Assembly: GCF_008119785.1 (NCBI RefSeq)
Contig: NZ_VSFA01000072.1
Location: 1 to 36,507 of the forward strand
DNA: 36,507 nucleotides
Direction: 5' to 3'
DNA from: Micromonospora sp. MP36
GTDB taxonomy: Bacteria; Actinomycetota; Actinomycetes; Mycobacteriales; Micromonosporaceae
Position numbers and translations under genes: made by a program. Shown here in pieces: positions 21,934 through 30,366 of this stretch. The notes under the pieces are model-generated. The model had not been told where the DNA came from. It did no database searches and worked only from the letters and a program-made list of their open reading frames with translations. Positions within the stretch are counted from its first letter, which is position 1. Each line of letters starts with the position of its first letter.

Positions 21934-24336
21934 ATGGACACCGCTCTCGACCTGCACAGCCCACTGACCGAAGACGAGCTGCGCCGGCTTGACGCCTACT
22001 GGCGGGCGGCGAACTACCTCACCGTCGGGCAGATCTACCTGCTCGGCAACCCGCTGCTCCGCGAGCCGCTCAAGCCCGAGCACGTCAAGCCGCGACTGCT
22101 GGGGCACTGGGGCACCAGCCCGGGGCTCAACCTGATCTACGCCCACCTCAACCGGGTCATCGTCAACCGCGACCTGAACGTCATCTACCTCACCGGGCCC
22201 GGCCACGGCGGGCCGGCGATCGTGGCGAACACCTGGCTGGAGGGCACCTACAGCGAGCTCTACCACTCGGTGACCCGGGACGAGACCGGGATGGCCCGGC
22301 TGTTCCGCCAGTTCTCCTTCCCCGGCGGCATCCCCAGCCACGTCGCCGCCGAGGTGCCGGGTTCGATCCACGAGGGCGGCGAGCTGGGGTACGCCCTGAG
22401 CCACGCCTACGGCGCCGCGTTCGACAATCCGGACCTGCTGGTGGCCTGCGTGATCGGCGACGGGGAGGCCGAGACCGGCCCGCTGGCCGGAAGCTGGCTG
22501 TCCAACGTCTTCCTCAACCCGGCCCGGGACGGGGCGGTGCTGCCCATCCTGCACCTCAACGGCTACAAGATCGCCAACCCGAGCGTGCTGGACCGGATCC
22601 CCGAGGACGACCTGCTCGGCCTGATGCGCGGCTACGGCTACCAGCCCCACGTGGTCGCCGGCGACGACCCGGTGCAGGTGCACCAGAGCCTCGCCGCGAC
22701 GCTGGACCGGACGCTCGACGAGATCACCGAGATCCAGCGACGGGCCCGCTCCGGCGGCCAGGTCGAGCGCCCCCGCTGGCCGATGATCATCCTCCGTACG
22801 CCGAAGGGCTGGACCGGCCCCCGCGAGATCGACGGCAAGCCGGTCGAAGGGACCTTCCGCGCCCACCAAGTGCCCATCGACGGGGTACGCAAGAGCCCGG
22901 AGGCCCTGGCCGAGCTGGAGCGCTGGCTGCGCAGCTACCGGCCGGAAGAACTCTTCGACGCCACCGGCGCCCCGGTCGCCGAGCTCGCCGCGCTGCCCCC
23001 GAAGGGGGACCGGCGGATGAGCGCCAACCCGATCACCAACGGCGGCCGGGTGCTGCGCGATCTCGACCTGCCGGACTTCCGCGCCTACGGGATCAACGTC
23101 GAGCACCCGGGCGAGCCGGTGGCCGGCTCCACCGGCGTGCTCGGCCCGTGGATCCGCGACGTGATCACCGCCAACCCGCAGAACTTCCGGCTGTTCGGCC
23201 CCGACGAGGTCGCCTCCAACCGGCTCGGCGCCGCCTTCAAGGTCACCGACCGGGCGTTCGTCGGTGCGACGATCCCCGGCGACGACCACCTCTCCCCCGA
23301 CGGCCGGGTGATGGAGGTGCTCTCCGAGCACCTGTGCCAGGGCTGGCTGGAGGGCTACCTGCTCACCGGCCGGCACGGCATCTTCACCAGCTACGAGGCG
23401 TTCATCCACATCGTCGACTCGATGGTCAACCAGCACGCCAAGTGGCTGAAGGTGACCCGCGGCATCCCCTGGCGGGAGCCGCTCGCCTCGCTGAACTACC
23501 TGCTCTCCAGCCACGTCTGGCGGCAGGACCACAACGGCTTCTCGCACCAGGACCCGGGCTTCATCGACCACGTGGCCAACAAGAAGGCCGAGGTGGTGCG
23601 GGTCTACCTGCCACCGGACGCCAACACCCTGCTCTCCACCATGGACCACTGCCTGCGCAGCCGGCACTACATCAACGTGGTGGTGGCCGGCAAGCAACCG
23701 GCGCCGAACTGGCTGAGCATGAACGAGGCCATCCAGCACGCGCGGCGCGGGCTGGGCATCTGGGACTGGGCCAGCACCGACCAGGGCACCGAGCCGGACG
23801 TGGTGCTCGCCTGCGCGGGCGACGTGCCGACGCTGGAGACGCTGGCCGCGGCCGACCTGCTCCGCCGGCACCTGCCCGAGCTGAAGGTACGGGTGGTCAA
23901 CGTGGTCGACCTGATGCGGCTGCAGCCGCCCTCGGAGCATCCGCACGGCCTGCCGGACCGCGAGTTCGACACCATCTTCACCCGCGACAAGCCGATCATC
24001 TTCGCGTATCACGGCTACCCGTGGCTGATCCACCGGCTCACCTACCGGCGGACCAACCACGGCAACCTGCACGTGCGCGGCTACAAGGAGGAGGGCACCA
24101 CCACCACGCCGTTCGACATGGTGATGCTCAACGACCTGGACCGCTTCCACCTGGTCATCGACGTCATCGACCGGGTGCCCGGGCTCGCCCCGCGCGCCGC
24201 CCACCTGCGCCAGGACATGGTCGACGCCCGGCAGGCCGCCCGCGACTACACCCGTGAGTACGGCGAGGACGACCCGAGGGTCGCCGAGTGGCGCTGGATC
24301 CGGGAGACCGAGCCCGGCCTGCGAGGCGGACAGTGA
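21934..24336 (+). CDS. xfp: Phosphoketolase (Xu5P/F6P)
   Basis: This 800-residue thiamine-diphosphate enzyme cleaves xylulose 5-phosphate and/or fructose 6-phosphate with phosphate to acetyl phosphate and glyceraldehyde 3-phosphate or erythrose 4-phosphate. Signatures are GHGGPA near 89-94, EGGELG (147-152), the TPP/Mg motif GDGEAETG (175-182), a pyrimidine-binding domain around 400-600 and a C-terminal transketolase-like domain. The length is normal. The ATG is preceded by GAGAGG at slightly long spacing. The stop overlaps the GTG of the following USP (GTGA). Acetyl phosphate made this way yields ATP without respiration, which fits regulation by low oxygen through the upstream DosR-like box (inference). 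Confidence 0.95.
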   Translation: MDTALDLHSPLTEDELRRLDAYWRAANYLTVGQIYLLGNPLLREPLKPEHVKPRLLGHWGTSPGLNLIYAHLNRVIVNRDLNVIYLTGPGHGGPAIVANTWLEGTYSELYHSVTRDETGMARLFRQFSFPGGIPSHVAAEVPGSIHEGGELGYALSHAYGAAFDNPDLLVACVIGDGEAETGPLAGSWLSNVFLNPARDGAVLPILHLNGYKIANPSVLDRIPEDDLLGLMRGYGYQPHVVAGDDPVQVHQSLAATLDRTLDEITEIQRRARSGGQVERPRWPMIILRTPKGWTGPREIDGKPVEGTFRAHQVPIDGVRKSPEALAELERWLRSYRPEELFDATGAPVAELAALPPKGDRRMSANPITNGGRVLRDLDLPDFRAYGINVEHPGEPVAGSTGVLGPWIRDVITANPQNFRLFGPDEVASNRLGAAFKVTDRAFVGATIPGDDHLSPDGRVMEVLSEHLCQGWLEGYLLTGRHGIFTSYEAFIHIVDSMVNQHAKWLKVTRGIPWREPLASLNYLLSSHVWRQDHNGFSHQDPGFIDHVANKKAEVVRVYLPPDANTLLSTMDHCLRSRHYINVVVAGKQPAPNWLSMNEAIQHARRGLGIWDWASTDQGTEPDVVLACAGDVPTLETLAAADLLRRHLPELKVRVVNVVDLMRLQPPSEHPHGLPDREFDTIFTRDKPIIFAYHGYPWLIHRLTYRRTNHGNLHVRGYKEEGTTTTPFDMVMLNDLDRFHLVIDVIDRVPGLAPRAAHLRQDMVDARQAARDYTREYGEDDPRVAEWRWIRETEPGLRGGQ

Positions 24337-25217
24337 ACCCGGCCGACGTCAGCCGCGACGAGATCCTGGTCGGCTACGACGGCTCCGCCGACGCGACGGT
24401 GGCCCTGAACTGGGCGCTGGACGAGGCGAGCCGCTCCGGCCGGCCGGTCCGGCTGGCGTACGTCTTCGAGTGGTTGACCGTGGTCGGCTGGATCGGACCC
24501 GGGGTGGCGCCGGGGATCTGGCCCGACGAGACCGCCCGGCGCAAGGTCGAGGAACTGGTCCGCAAGGCGGCGGCGGACGCCGCCGCCGAGCGGCCCGGCC
24601 TCACCGTGCACGGCGAGGTCTTCGACGGCCCGCCGGCCCTGGTGCTGCAGGAACGATCCGCCGAGGCAGGGCTGCTGGTGCTCGGCAGCCGGGGGCACGG
24701 CGGCTTCGGCGGCCTCCTCGCCGGCTCCACCGCGGTCTCCGTCACCGCCCACGCGCACTGCCCGGTCGTGGTGGTCCGCCAGGGACAGGCGGCCCCCTCC
24801 GGGCCGGTCGTGGTCGGCGTGGACGGCTCCGAGTCCTCCCTGCTGGCGCTCGGGTTCGCCGTCGAACGGGCCGCCCAGCGGGACGCGCCGCTGCGGTTGC
24901 TGCGGGCCTGGGCGCCGCCACCCAGTGAGCGGTGGGTGGATCCCGGCTCCACGCCAGAGGAGACCGAGGCCGCCGAGCGGGCGGCGGCCGAGGAGAGCCT
25001 GGCACGGTGGCGGAAGACCTTCCCGAACGTCCCGGTCGAGCTCCAGGTGACCCCAGGCAACCCGGCCGCGCTGCTGGTCGAAGCGAGCCGCACGGCGCAA
25101 CTGGTGGTGGTCGGCAGCCGGGGCCGGGGCGGGCTACGGGGGATGCTCCTCGGCTCGGTCAGCCAACAGCTCATCCACCACGCGAGCTGCCCGGTGGCGG
25201 TGGTCCGGGAACGCTGA
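24333..25217 (+). CDS. Universal stress protein, two intact Usp domains
   Basis: This 294-residue tandem USP starts with the typical EILVGYDGSADA. Both domains carry full ATP-binding loops: GSRGHGGFGGLLAGSTA (near 125-140) and GSRGRGGLRGMLLGSVS (near 266-282). It therefore probably binds two nucleotides, unlike the first USP of this window. GTG 24333 overlaps the phosphoketolase stop by 4 nt and has GAGGCGG upstream, so the pair is translationally coupled. In mycobacteria two-domain USPs are among the strongest DosR targets; a role in growth arrest or energy sensing is inference. Confidence 0.92.
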   Translation: MNPADVSRDEILVGYDGSADATVALNWALDEASRSGRPVRLAYVFEWLTVVGWIGPGVAPGIWPDETARRKVEELVRKAAADAAAERPGLTVHGEVFDGPPALVLQERSAEAGLLVLGSRGHGGFGGLLAGSTAVSVTAHAHCPVVVVRQGQAAPSGPVVVGVDGSESSLLALGFAVERAAQRDAPLRLLRAWAPPPSERWVDPGSTPEETEAAERAAAEESLARWRKTFPNVPVELQVTPGNPAALLVEASRTAQLVVVGSRGRGGLRGMLLGSVSQQLIHHASCPVAVVRER

Positions 25218-25259
25218 GCCCGGCCGGCCCGGAGCGGTCGCCGGGGCGGGCACCGGTCA

Positions 25260-25310
25260 GTGGAACGCCATGGCGGTCTCCGGGCCGGTTTGGCAGCCAT
25301 GGCGTTCCAC
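25260..25310. terminator. 15-bp perfect inverted repeat
   Basis: GTGGAACGCCATGGC (25260-25274) pairs perfectly with 25296-25310 around a 21-nt loop, 43 bp after the xfp-usp operon. It probably terminates that operon, though the long loop and lack of a T tract also allow a mobile or repeated element. Confidence 0.5.
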
Positions 25311-25364
25311 CGACGGATGGAAGCGGCGAGGTGAGCGCGGCACCCGCCGCCACGCGGAGCGCAC

Positions 25365-25370
25365 TATCCT
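25365..25370 (+). promoter_or_regulatory. Leaderless-type -10 (TATCCT)
   Basis: TATCCT lies exactly 6 nt before GTG 25377 of the DUF402 gene, with no ribosome site. This matches leaderless actinobacterial promoters. Confidence 0.45.
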
Positions 25371-25376
25371 GCGGCC

Positions 25377-25610
25377 GTGATGTTCGAGCCGGGACAGGTC
25401 ATCACGCGTAGGTATCTGCGCGGAAGCTGGTGCACCTGGATGCAACCGATGCGAGTCCTCGCGGACGACGCCCAGGGCCTGTTGCTCTGGCATCCGGCCG
25501 GCAGCGACTTCGCCCGCCTCATCGACGCCGATGGGAACACCCAGCACCAGCTCACCGTCGACCGGATGCGCGAACCGAGGCTGACCAACTTGATTAGGAA
25601 TCGTCGGTGA
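25377..25610 (+). pseudogene. DUF402 gene, 5' fragment (interrupted)
   Basis: The first ~70 residues (FEPGQVITRRYLRG...REPRLT) are the N-terminal half of a DUF402-family protein, a fold found in FomD and in nucleoside tri-/diphosphatases. The reading frame then runs into foreign sequence and stops at 25608-25610. The other half resumes at 27446. Joining base 25585 to base 27446 restores one open frame across the junction (...REPRLTVQTWTDYD...), so this gene was split by the TnpB-type element. The product is probably inactive. Confidence 0.85.
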
Positions 25611-27445
25611 TCCTAGGTTAACCGTGTGGACCGTGGCGCTTCGCCTTTGGGCTGGTTCGGGGGAGATTCCGGTGACGTGGGCCGGTCGTGATCGCGGGTT
25701 CTCCTGGATCGATGTCGATGCGATGAGCCGGTGACCGGGAAGCTGCCGCTGGCCGACGGCGAGACTTCCCGTACCGCTTGCGCTCAGGCCGTGCTCCGAT
25801 CGGGGGTGGACGAGGAGAGCGGTGAGGTTCTGTCGCAGACGGTGCTGGCGCAACGTGTTGGCTGGTGTGCCGATCTGGTGGCGGGGATGGTGTCCGGCCT
25901 GTTGGCGGAGCGGTGGAACTGCGCGGATGTGGAGGTGTTGGCCTCCGGGCAGGACGCGGGTGGCCGGAAGCTTCCGTCGAACGCGTGGATGGCGCTGCGG
26001 CGCCTGGGCTGGACGGTTACCGCGCCTGAGGGTGTGAAGGTCAATGACCGGATCGTGCGGATGGCGCAGGAGCAGGCGGGGCGTGCTCTTCGCTCGGCGT
26101 CGTGGCGTGCTGAATTGACCGCCGGGGTCCTGGCGACCTGGCCGGCCGATCCACGCAAGCGCACCGCGCAGGAGTGGGAGCAGGTACGCAAGGCGGTTCC
26201 GGGCGGGGAGCATCTGCCGTCCAGCATCGTCAAGTCCCGCACCCGGCAGGCTGCCAGGTTCCTTGCCGCCAATGGCCGCCTGCCGGTGGACGTGTTCGAG
26301 CTTGAAGGCGTCCCGAAGGTCGCGCGGATGCTGCTGCTGGCCGCGTGTGATCGGCAGCAGGCCACCATCGAACGCAGCGACACCGACCCCAGCAGGGTGT
26401 TGCTGCGCTTGCAATTGCCCACGCGCCCCGATCCGCGAGCCTACGCGGATTGGACGTGGGTGGCCTGTCCGATCATGCTGCCGCCCACGGTCCCCGCGGA
26501 CGCGGTGCTGCACCTGCCCACCCTCCGCCTCACCGGCCGGCAGGTACGCGCCGATCTCGCGTACACGCACGCCGTGTCGAAGGCCCAGCGCACCGGGCAC
26601 ACGGTGGCGGTCGGCGTGGACTGGGGCCTGAACACTCTCCTCAGCGCGGGAGCCCTGCGACTGCACGAGGGCGGGCGGGTCACCGCGTTGGGGGCGGGTG
26701 GTCAGTTCCGGGCCGCCGGCATCCTCGCGAAACAGCACCGCCTGCGCCGGCACGGTGAGCGGTTGCACGCCAAAGCCGACCACTACCAACGCCTCACCGG
26801 CCGTGACGAGCGGCATCAACTCGTCGGCAAACTGGCGGTCCTGCGTGACGAGATCCGCCACGTCTCCGACCGCCGGACGAACCTGAACGCCGCGCTCGCG
26901 TCGCCCCACCACCCCAGGCTGGAAGTGGGCGATCTGCCCCCACCAGTCCTGCCGGTGGCAGGGCGACCGCGACCAGGGCGCCTGGCGGCGGATCGCCGCC
27001 CGCGGCCTGACCCATCAGGCCAAGACCGTCATCGACAAGGCCAGCGGGCACATGGTCATCCGCGCCGTGGTCGACAAACTCGAAACGGCAGCGGTCATCA
27101 CGACAAGCCACCGGGGGGGACCGGTCGAAGACCGGCCCCACCCGGCGCAAGCCACCACGCCCCGCGCCCAGGCGACGCAGGGCACCCTCCCCCACCCGGC
27201 CCCACAGCCGGGCGGGTAAGCGTCCGGAGGGACACGCACCAACGGACCGGATAAGGCTGCCCCGCGCAGCCCACCGACACCAGGGCGTGAACACGATCAG
27301 CACACCCACCACCGGCCACCAGCCACGCGGAGCCGCACTGGGCGCAGGATTCCACTTCCACGCCCACGCGACCCCACCACGGTGGGAAACGATCCCCCGA
27401 AACCCAATCCGACTCAGGATCACTAAGCTGATCAGGGACGCTGAC
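25586..27445 (+). mobile_element. TnpB-only (IS200/IS605-like) insertion element, copy 1
   Basis: About 1.86 kb inserted in the DUF402 gene. GCTGAC occurs at both edges (25580-25585 and 27440-27445), so the exact ends can shift by up to 6 bp; this may be a target duplication or a recognition site shared by both ends. Subterminal GTGATCCT (25607-25614) recurs inverted at 27416-27423, and TTGATTAG (25590-25597) resembles CTGATCAG (27428-27435). It has no tnpA, so it is non-autonomous. The right ~340 bp is nearly identical to the second copy at the window end. Confidence 0.85.
25731..27431 (+). pseudogene. tnpB: tnpB-like RNA-guided nuclease gene, decayed
   Basis: The N-terminal part is intact through the RuvC-I motif (VAVGVDWGLNTLL) and the arginine-rich helix (VSDRRTNLNAALA, ending near 26905). 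The frame then jumps: the next recognisable protein (TTPGWKWAICP...WQGDRDQGAWRRI) is in another frame from about 26908. The segment that should carry the RuvC-II Glu and the first zinc-ribbon cysteines is missing, so this is an internal deletion with frameshift. Compared with copy 2, there are also single-base insertions near 27105-27120 and near 27395. The RuvC-III Asp (GDRDQGAW) survives out of frame. The protein is almost certainly inactive. The start at GTG 25731 is tentative. Confidence 0.82.
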
Positions 27446-27446
27446 G

Positions 27447-27902
27447 GTGCAGACCTGGACGGACTACGACATCCTCGTACTCATGCCGCCCGCCGCCGCA
27501 CACTCTGTCTGGTGGTTCTTCCAGGCCGGCACTTTCGCCGGTTGGTACGTGAATCTGGAGACGCCGTACACCCGAGGGCCCGCCGGGGTCGACACGAACG
27601 ACCAGCTCCTCGACATCGTGGTCACGCCGCAGCGTCGCTGGGAGTGGAAGGACACCGACGAGTTCGAAGCCCGGATCGGCCACCCGCTCTACCTCGATCA
27701 GGCGACCGCCGCGGCGGTACGGGCCGAGGCCGACCGGGTGATCACGCGGATCGAGGCCGGCGACTTCCCGTTCGACGGCACGCACACCGACTTCCGCCCC
27801 GAGGAGGGCTGGCCGGCTCTGCGCCTGTCGGCGGACGCGGTGATGCCAGGCGGTCACCGGCCATGGCCCGGGCCTCCGTCGGCGGGATTGAGCGAGAAGT
27901 AG
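27447..27902 (+). pseudogene. DUF402 gene, 3' fragment (interrupted)
   Basis: The C-terminal half of the DUF402 protein: TWTDYDILVLMPPAAAHSVWWFF, then FAGWYVNLETPYTR, and DFPFDGTHTDFRPEEGWP, the usual conserved blocks. It has no start codon of its own beyond an incidental GTG and is in the right phase to continue the 5' fragment once the element is removed. Its last ~16 codons overlap the 3' end of the convergent ATPase gene by 49 bp. Confidence 0.85.
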
Positions 27903-30202
27903 TCCTCCTCTTCCTGCGCTAGGTGCAGCCGGAGCACGGCGTCCAGCCCGTAGAGCGCGGCCAGCAGGTCGGGCACCTCGCCGCGGGGCAGCCGGCCGTC
28001 CGGGTGCTGGGCCAGGTGACCGCCGATCCGGTCCACCAGCCGGCCGATCTCCACGTGCCCGCGGCTCATCGTCGAGGTCGCCTCCTCGCTGCCTAGCGGG
28101 CCGGCCAGGGCCGGGTAGAGCCGGCGTTCCTCGGCCGCCTCGTGCGGCAGCACCTCGTCGACCAGGCGGCGGTGCACCTCCCGCAGCGCCGGCACGCACT
28201 CCGGCGCGTCGGGGCGGGTCGCCACCAGGTCCGCGGTGTCGCGCAGCCGGGTCAGCACGTCCCGTACCCCGCCGTGCTCGCCCGCGTACCGGTCGAGCAT
28301 CTCCCGGGTCTCCGGCGGGACGTCCCGGTGCCGCAGACCGCCCCGTAGGGCGCGCAGGGCGTTGACGATCACCAGCACGTCGATGCCCTCCTGGAGGAAC
28401 GCCCCGGCGACCGGAGGCAGGCCGCCGGCCGCGGCCGCCACCATTGCCACGACGGCCAGGCCCATCCCGACCGTGGCGCTCTGCACCGCGATGCGGCGCG
28501 CGTACCGGGCGATCTCGACGGCGTCGGCGAGCCGGTCCAGCCGGTCCACGGTGAGCACCGCGTCGGCCACGTCGGCCGAGGCGGTCGCCCCGGTGGCGCC
28601 CATCGCCACCCCGACGTGCGCCTCGGCCAGGGCTGGCGCGTCGTTGACGCCGTCGCCCACCATCACGGTCACCGCGCGGCCGGACTCCTCCTTGACCCGG
28701 GCCACCTTCGCCTGCGGCGAGCACTGGGCGATCACGTCGTCCACACCGACGATCCGGGCGACCTGCTCGGCGGTGCGCGGCCGGTCACCGGTCACCATCA
28801 CCAGACGGTCCAGCCCGGCCTGCCGGAGCCGCCGCACGGTACGCCGGGCGTCGGGGCGTACCGGGTCCTCCAGCAGGATCACGCCGAGCGGACCCTGGTC
28901 GTCGCTGACCCAGACGGTGGAGCGGCCGGCCAGCTCGGCCCGTTCGCGGGCCCGACGGGCCCACTCGGGCGGCTCGCCGGCGAGCTGGCCGACCCGGACC
29001 AGCCGGCCGTCCACCCGGCCGGTCACCCCGCGCCCCGGCTCCTCGGTGACGTCCGTCGGCTCGGCCAGCGGCAGCCCCTGCTCCCGGGCCTGCCGGACCA
29101 GGGCGGCGGCCAGCACGTGTGGGGAGAGCTGCTCGACGGAGGCGGCCAACCGCAGCACCTCGTCCCGGTCGCCGCCGGGCGCCACTACCGTCTCGGCGGC
29201 CCGGGGACGGCCGGCGGTCAGCGTGCCGGTCTTGTCCATGAGCAGGGTGCGGGCGCGGCCCAGCAGCTCCAGCGACCCGCCCTCGCGGACCAGCACGCCG
29301 CGCCGGGCCACCCGGGACAGCCCGGACACGATCGCGATCGGGGTGGCCAGCAGCAGCGGGCAGGGGGTGGCCACCACGAGCACCGCCACCGCCCGGAGGA
29401 ACTGCCCGGAGAGCAGCCAGGCGATCGCGGCCACCAGCAGGGTGAACGGTACGAACGCGGCGGCGTACCGGTCGGCGAGCCGGACCATCGGCGCCTTGTG
29501 CGCGGTCGCCTCCTCGGCCAGCCGGACGATCCCGGCGTACGTGCTCTCCGCGGCGTTCCTGCGGGCCCGCAGCCCGAACCCGGCCCCCGCGTTGACCACA
29601 CCGCTGGCTACCTGCTCGCCGGCGGCGCGGGTGACCAGTTGCGACTCGCCGGTGACCACCGACTCGTCCAGCGTCGCGGTCTCCTCGACCGTCCCGTCCA
29701 CCGGCACCACGTCGCCGGGGCCGACCACCAACCGGTCCCCCACCGCCACCCGCTCCAGCGGCACCACCTCGATCCCGCCTTCCGGGGTACGCCGCCGGGC
29801 CTGCCGGGGCGCGCGCTCCAGCAGCGCGCGCAGGTCGCGGCTGGCCCGGCGCTCGGCGTAGCTCTCCAGCGCCTGCCCGGTGGCCACCATCACGGCGATC
29901 ACCGCACCGGCCAGGTACTCGCGGACCAGCAACGTGCCGACCAACGCCAGCACCGCGATCACGTCCACCCCGAACTGCCGGCGCCACAGCTGCCGCAGTG
30001 TCGTCCAAGTGGCCGGCACCAGCGCTGCCACGGTCACCGCCGCCCACACCAGCTGGGCTGCGCCCCGCAGCCCGCCGAGCCACAACCCGGCACCCACCAG
30101 CACGGCCACCGTGAGCAGGATCAGCGGTACCCACAGCCGCCAGTCCGTCCGGTGCTCCGGCACCGGCCGCTCCGGTACACACTCGCGCGGTTCCGCCCCC
30201 AC
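27854..30202 (-). CDS. P1B-type (P1B-5-like) metal ATPase fused to hemerythrin domain
   Basis: This 782-residue heavy-metal pump shows TGES (184-187), the transmembrane metal motif TPCP (279-282), the phosphorylated Asp in DKTGTLT (D323) and GDGVNDAP (517-524). The final span carries QEGID (604-608). TPCP together with QEGxD and a C-terminal hemerythrin domain is the mark of the P1B-5 group, in which nickel and iron have been proposed as substrates. No N-terminal metal-binding domain is present. The nucleotide-domain HP dipeptide is changed (SPHV at 360-363). The hemerythrin domain (about 650-770) has H687, H716 and H760 with flanking Glu residues for a di-iron site. It is divergent from the first Acg gene, with a DosR-like box between them. 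The GTG start lacks a clear ribosome site. Confidence 0.92.
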   Translation of the reverse strand: MGAEPRECVPERPVPEHRTDWRLWVPLILLTVAVLVGAGLWLGGLRGAAQLVWAAVTVAALVPATWTTLRQLWRRQFGVDVIAVLALVGTLLVREYLAGAVIAVMVATGQALESYAERRASRDLRALLERAPRQARRRTPEGGIEVVPLERVAVGDRLVVGPGDVVPVDGTVEETATLDESVVTGESQLVTRAAGEQVASGVVNAGAGFGLRARRNAAESTYAGIVRLAEEATAHKAPMVRLADRYAAAFVPFTLLVAAIAWLLSGQFLRAVAVLVVATPCPLLLATPIAIVSGLSRVARRGVLVREGGSLELLGRARTLLMDKTGTLTAGRPRAAETVVAPGGDRDEVLRLAASVEQLSPHVLAAALVRQAREQGLPLAEPTDVTEEPGRGVTGRVDGRLVRVGQLAGEPPEWARRARERAELAGRSTVWVSDDQGPLGVILLEDPVRPDARRTVRRLRQAGLDRLVMVTGDRPRTAEQVARIVGVDDVIAQCSPQAKVARVKEESGRAVTVMVGDGVNDAPALAEAHVGVAMGATGATASADVADAVLTVDRLDRLADAVEIARYARRIAVQSATVGMGLAVVAMVAAAAGGLPPVAGAFLQEGIDVLVIVNALRALRGGLRHRDVPPETREMLDRYAGEHGGVRDVLTRLRDTADLVATRPDAPECVPALREVHRRLVDEVLPHEAAEERRLYPALAGPLGSEEATSTMSRGHVEIGRLVDRIGGHLAQHPDGRLPRGEVPDLLAALYGLDAVLRLHLAQEEEDYFSLNPADGGPGHGR

Positions 30203-30259
30203 CTGCGGATCGTCTCAACGGCAGGGCGGCCGGACAGGGCAACCGGGGCAATCGGACGC

Positions 30260-30273
30260 GGGCCGAAGGGCCC
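30260..30273. promoter_or_regulatory. DosR/DevR-like box between ATPase and Acg 1
   Basis: GGGCCGAAGGGCCC matches the GGGMCNNNNGKCCC pattern and differs from the box at 33890 in two positions only. It lies 58 bp before the ATPase start and 94 bp before the Acg start, so it could serve both. Confidence 0.5.
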
Positions 30274-30281
30274 GGATGTGG

Positions 30282-30295
30282 GGGACCCGCGTACC
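30282..30295. promoter_or_regulatory. Weaker second DosR-like site
   Basis: GGGACCCGCGTACC matches 9 of 14 positions of the DosR core and lies 22 bp (two helical turns) from the box at 30260. It may be a secondary site, or chance. Confidence 0.25.
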
Positions 30296-30366
30296 GTGCG
30301 TCCGCCCTGCGCATGCCAGAGGATGGAGCGGCAACGCCGCCCGGGACCCGGCCGGGGTGAGGCACG

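Noticed and set aside
21727..24204. Minus-strand frame of 825 residues
   Set aside because: It lies opposite phosphoketolase and is rich in Val, His, Gly and Arg without any domain, a typical antisense shadow.
25590..25594. TTGAT as the target pentamer (as in ISDra2), placing the left end at 25595
   Set aside because: This choice would leave the DUF402 halves out of frame after removal of the element, while the GCTGAC-bounded junction restores the frame.
25257..26912. Minus-strand frame of 551 residues over the TnpB element
   Set aside because: The plus strand has the DUF402 and TnpB motifs; the minus frame has none.
25731..27254. One intact 507-residue transposase
   Set aside because: After about residue 392 the translation turns into Pro/Arg/Gly-rich nonsense, while true TnpB sequence continues in another frame. 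It is a pseudogene.
25580..27445. GCTGAC direct repeat taken as proof of a DDE-type transposase
   Set aside because: TnpB-only elements of the IS200/IS605 type do not normally make target duplications, and the two copies share part of this sequence next to their ends. The repeat may be a recognition sequence, so I do not use it to assign a mechanism.
27287..27922. Separate 211-residue gene
   Set aside because: Its first part is the C-terminal tail of the tnpB pseudogene in a shifted frame, and its second part is an out-of-frame reading of the DUF402 3' fragment.
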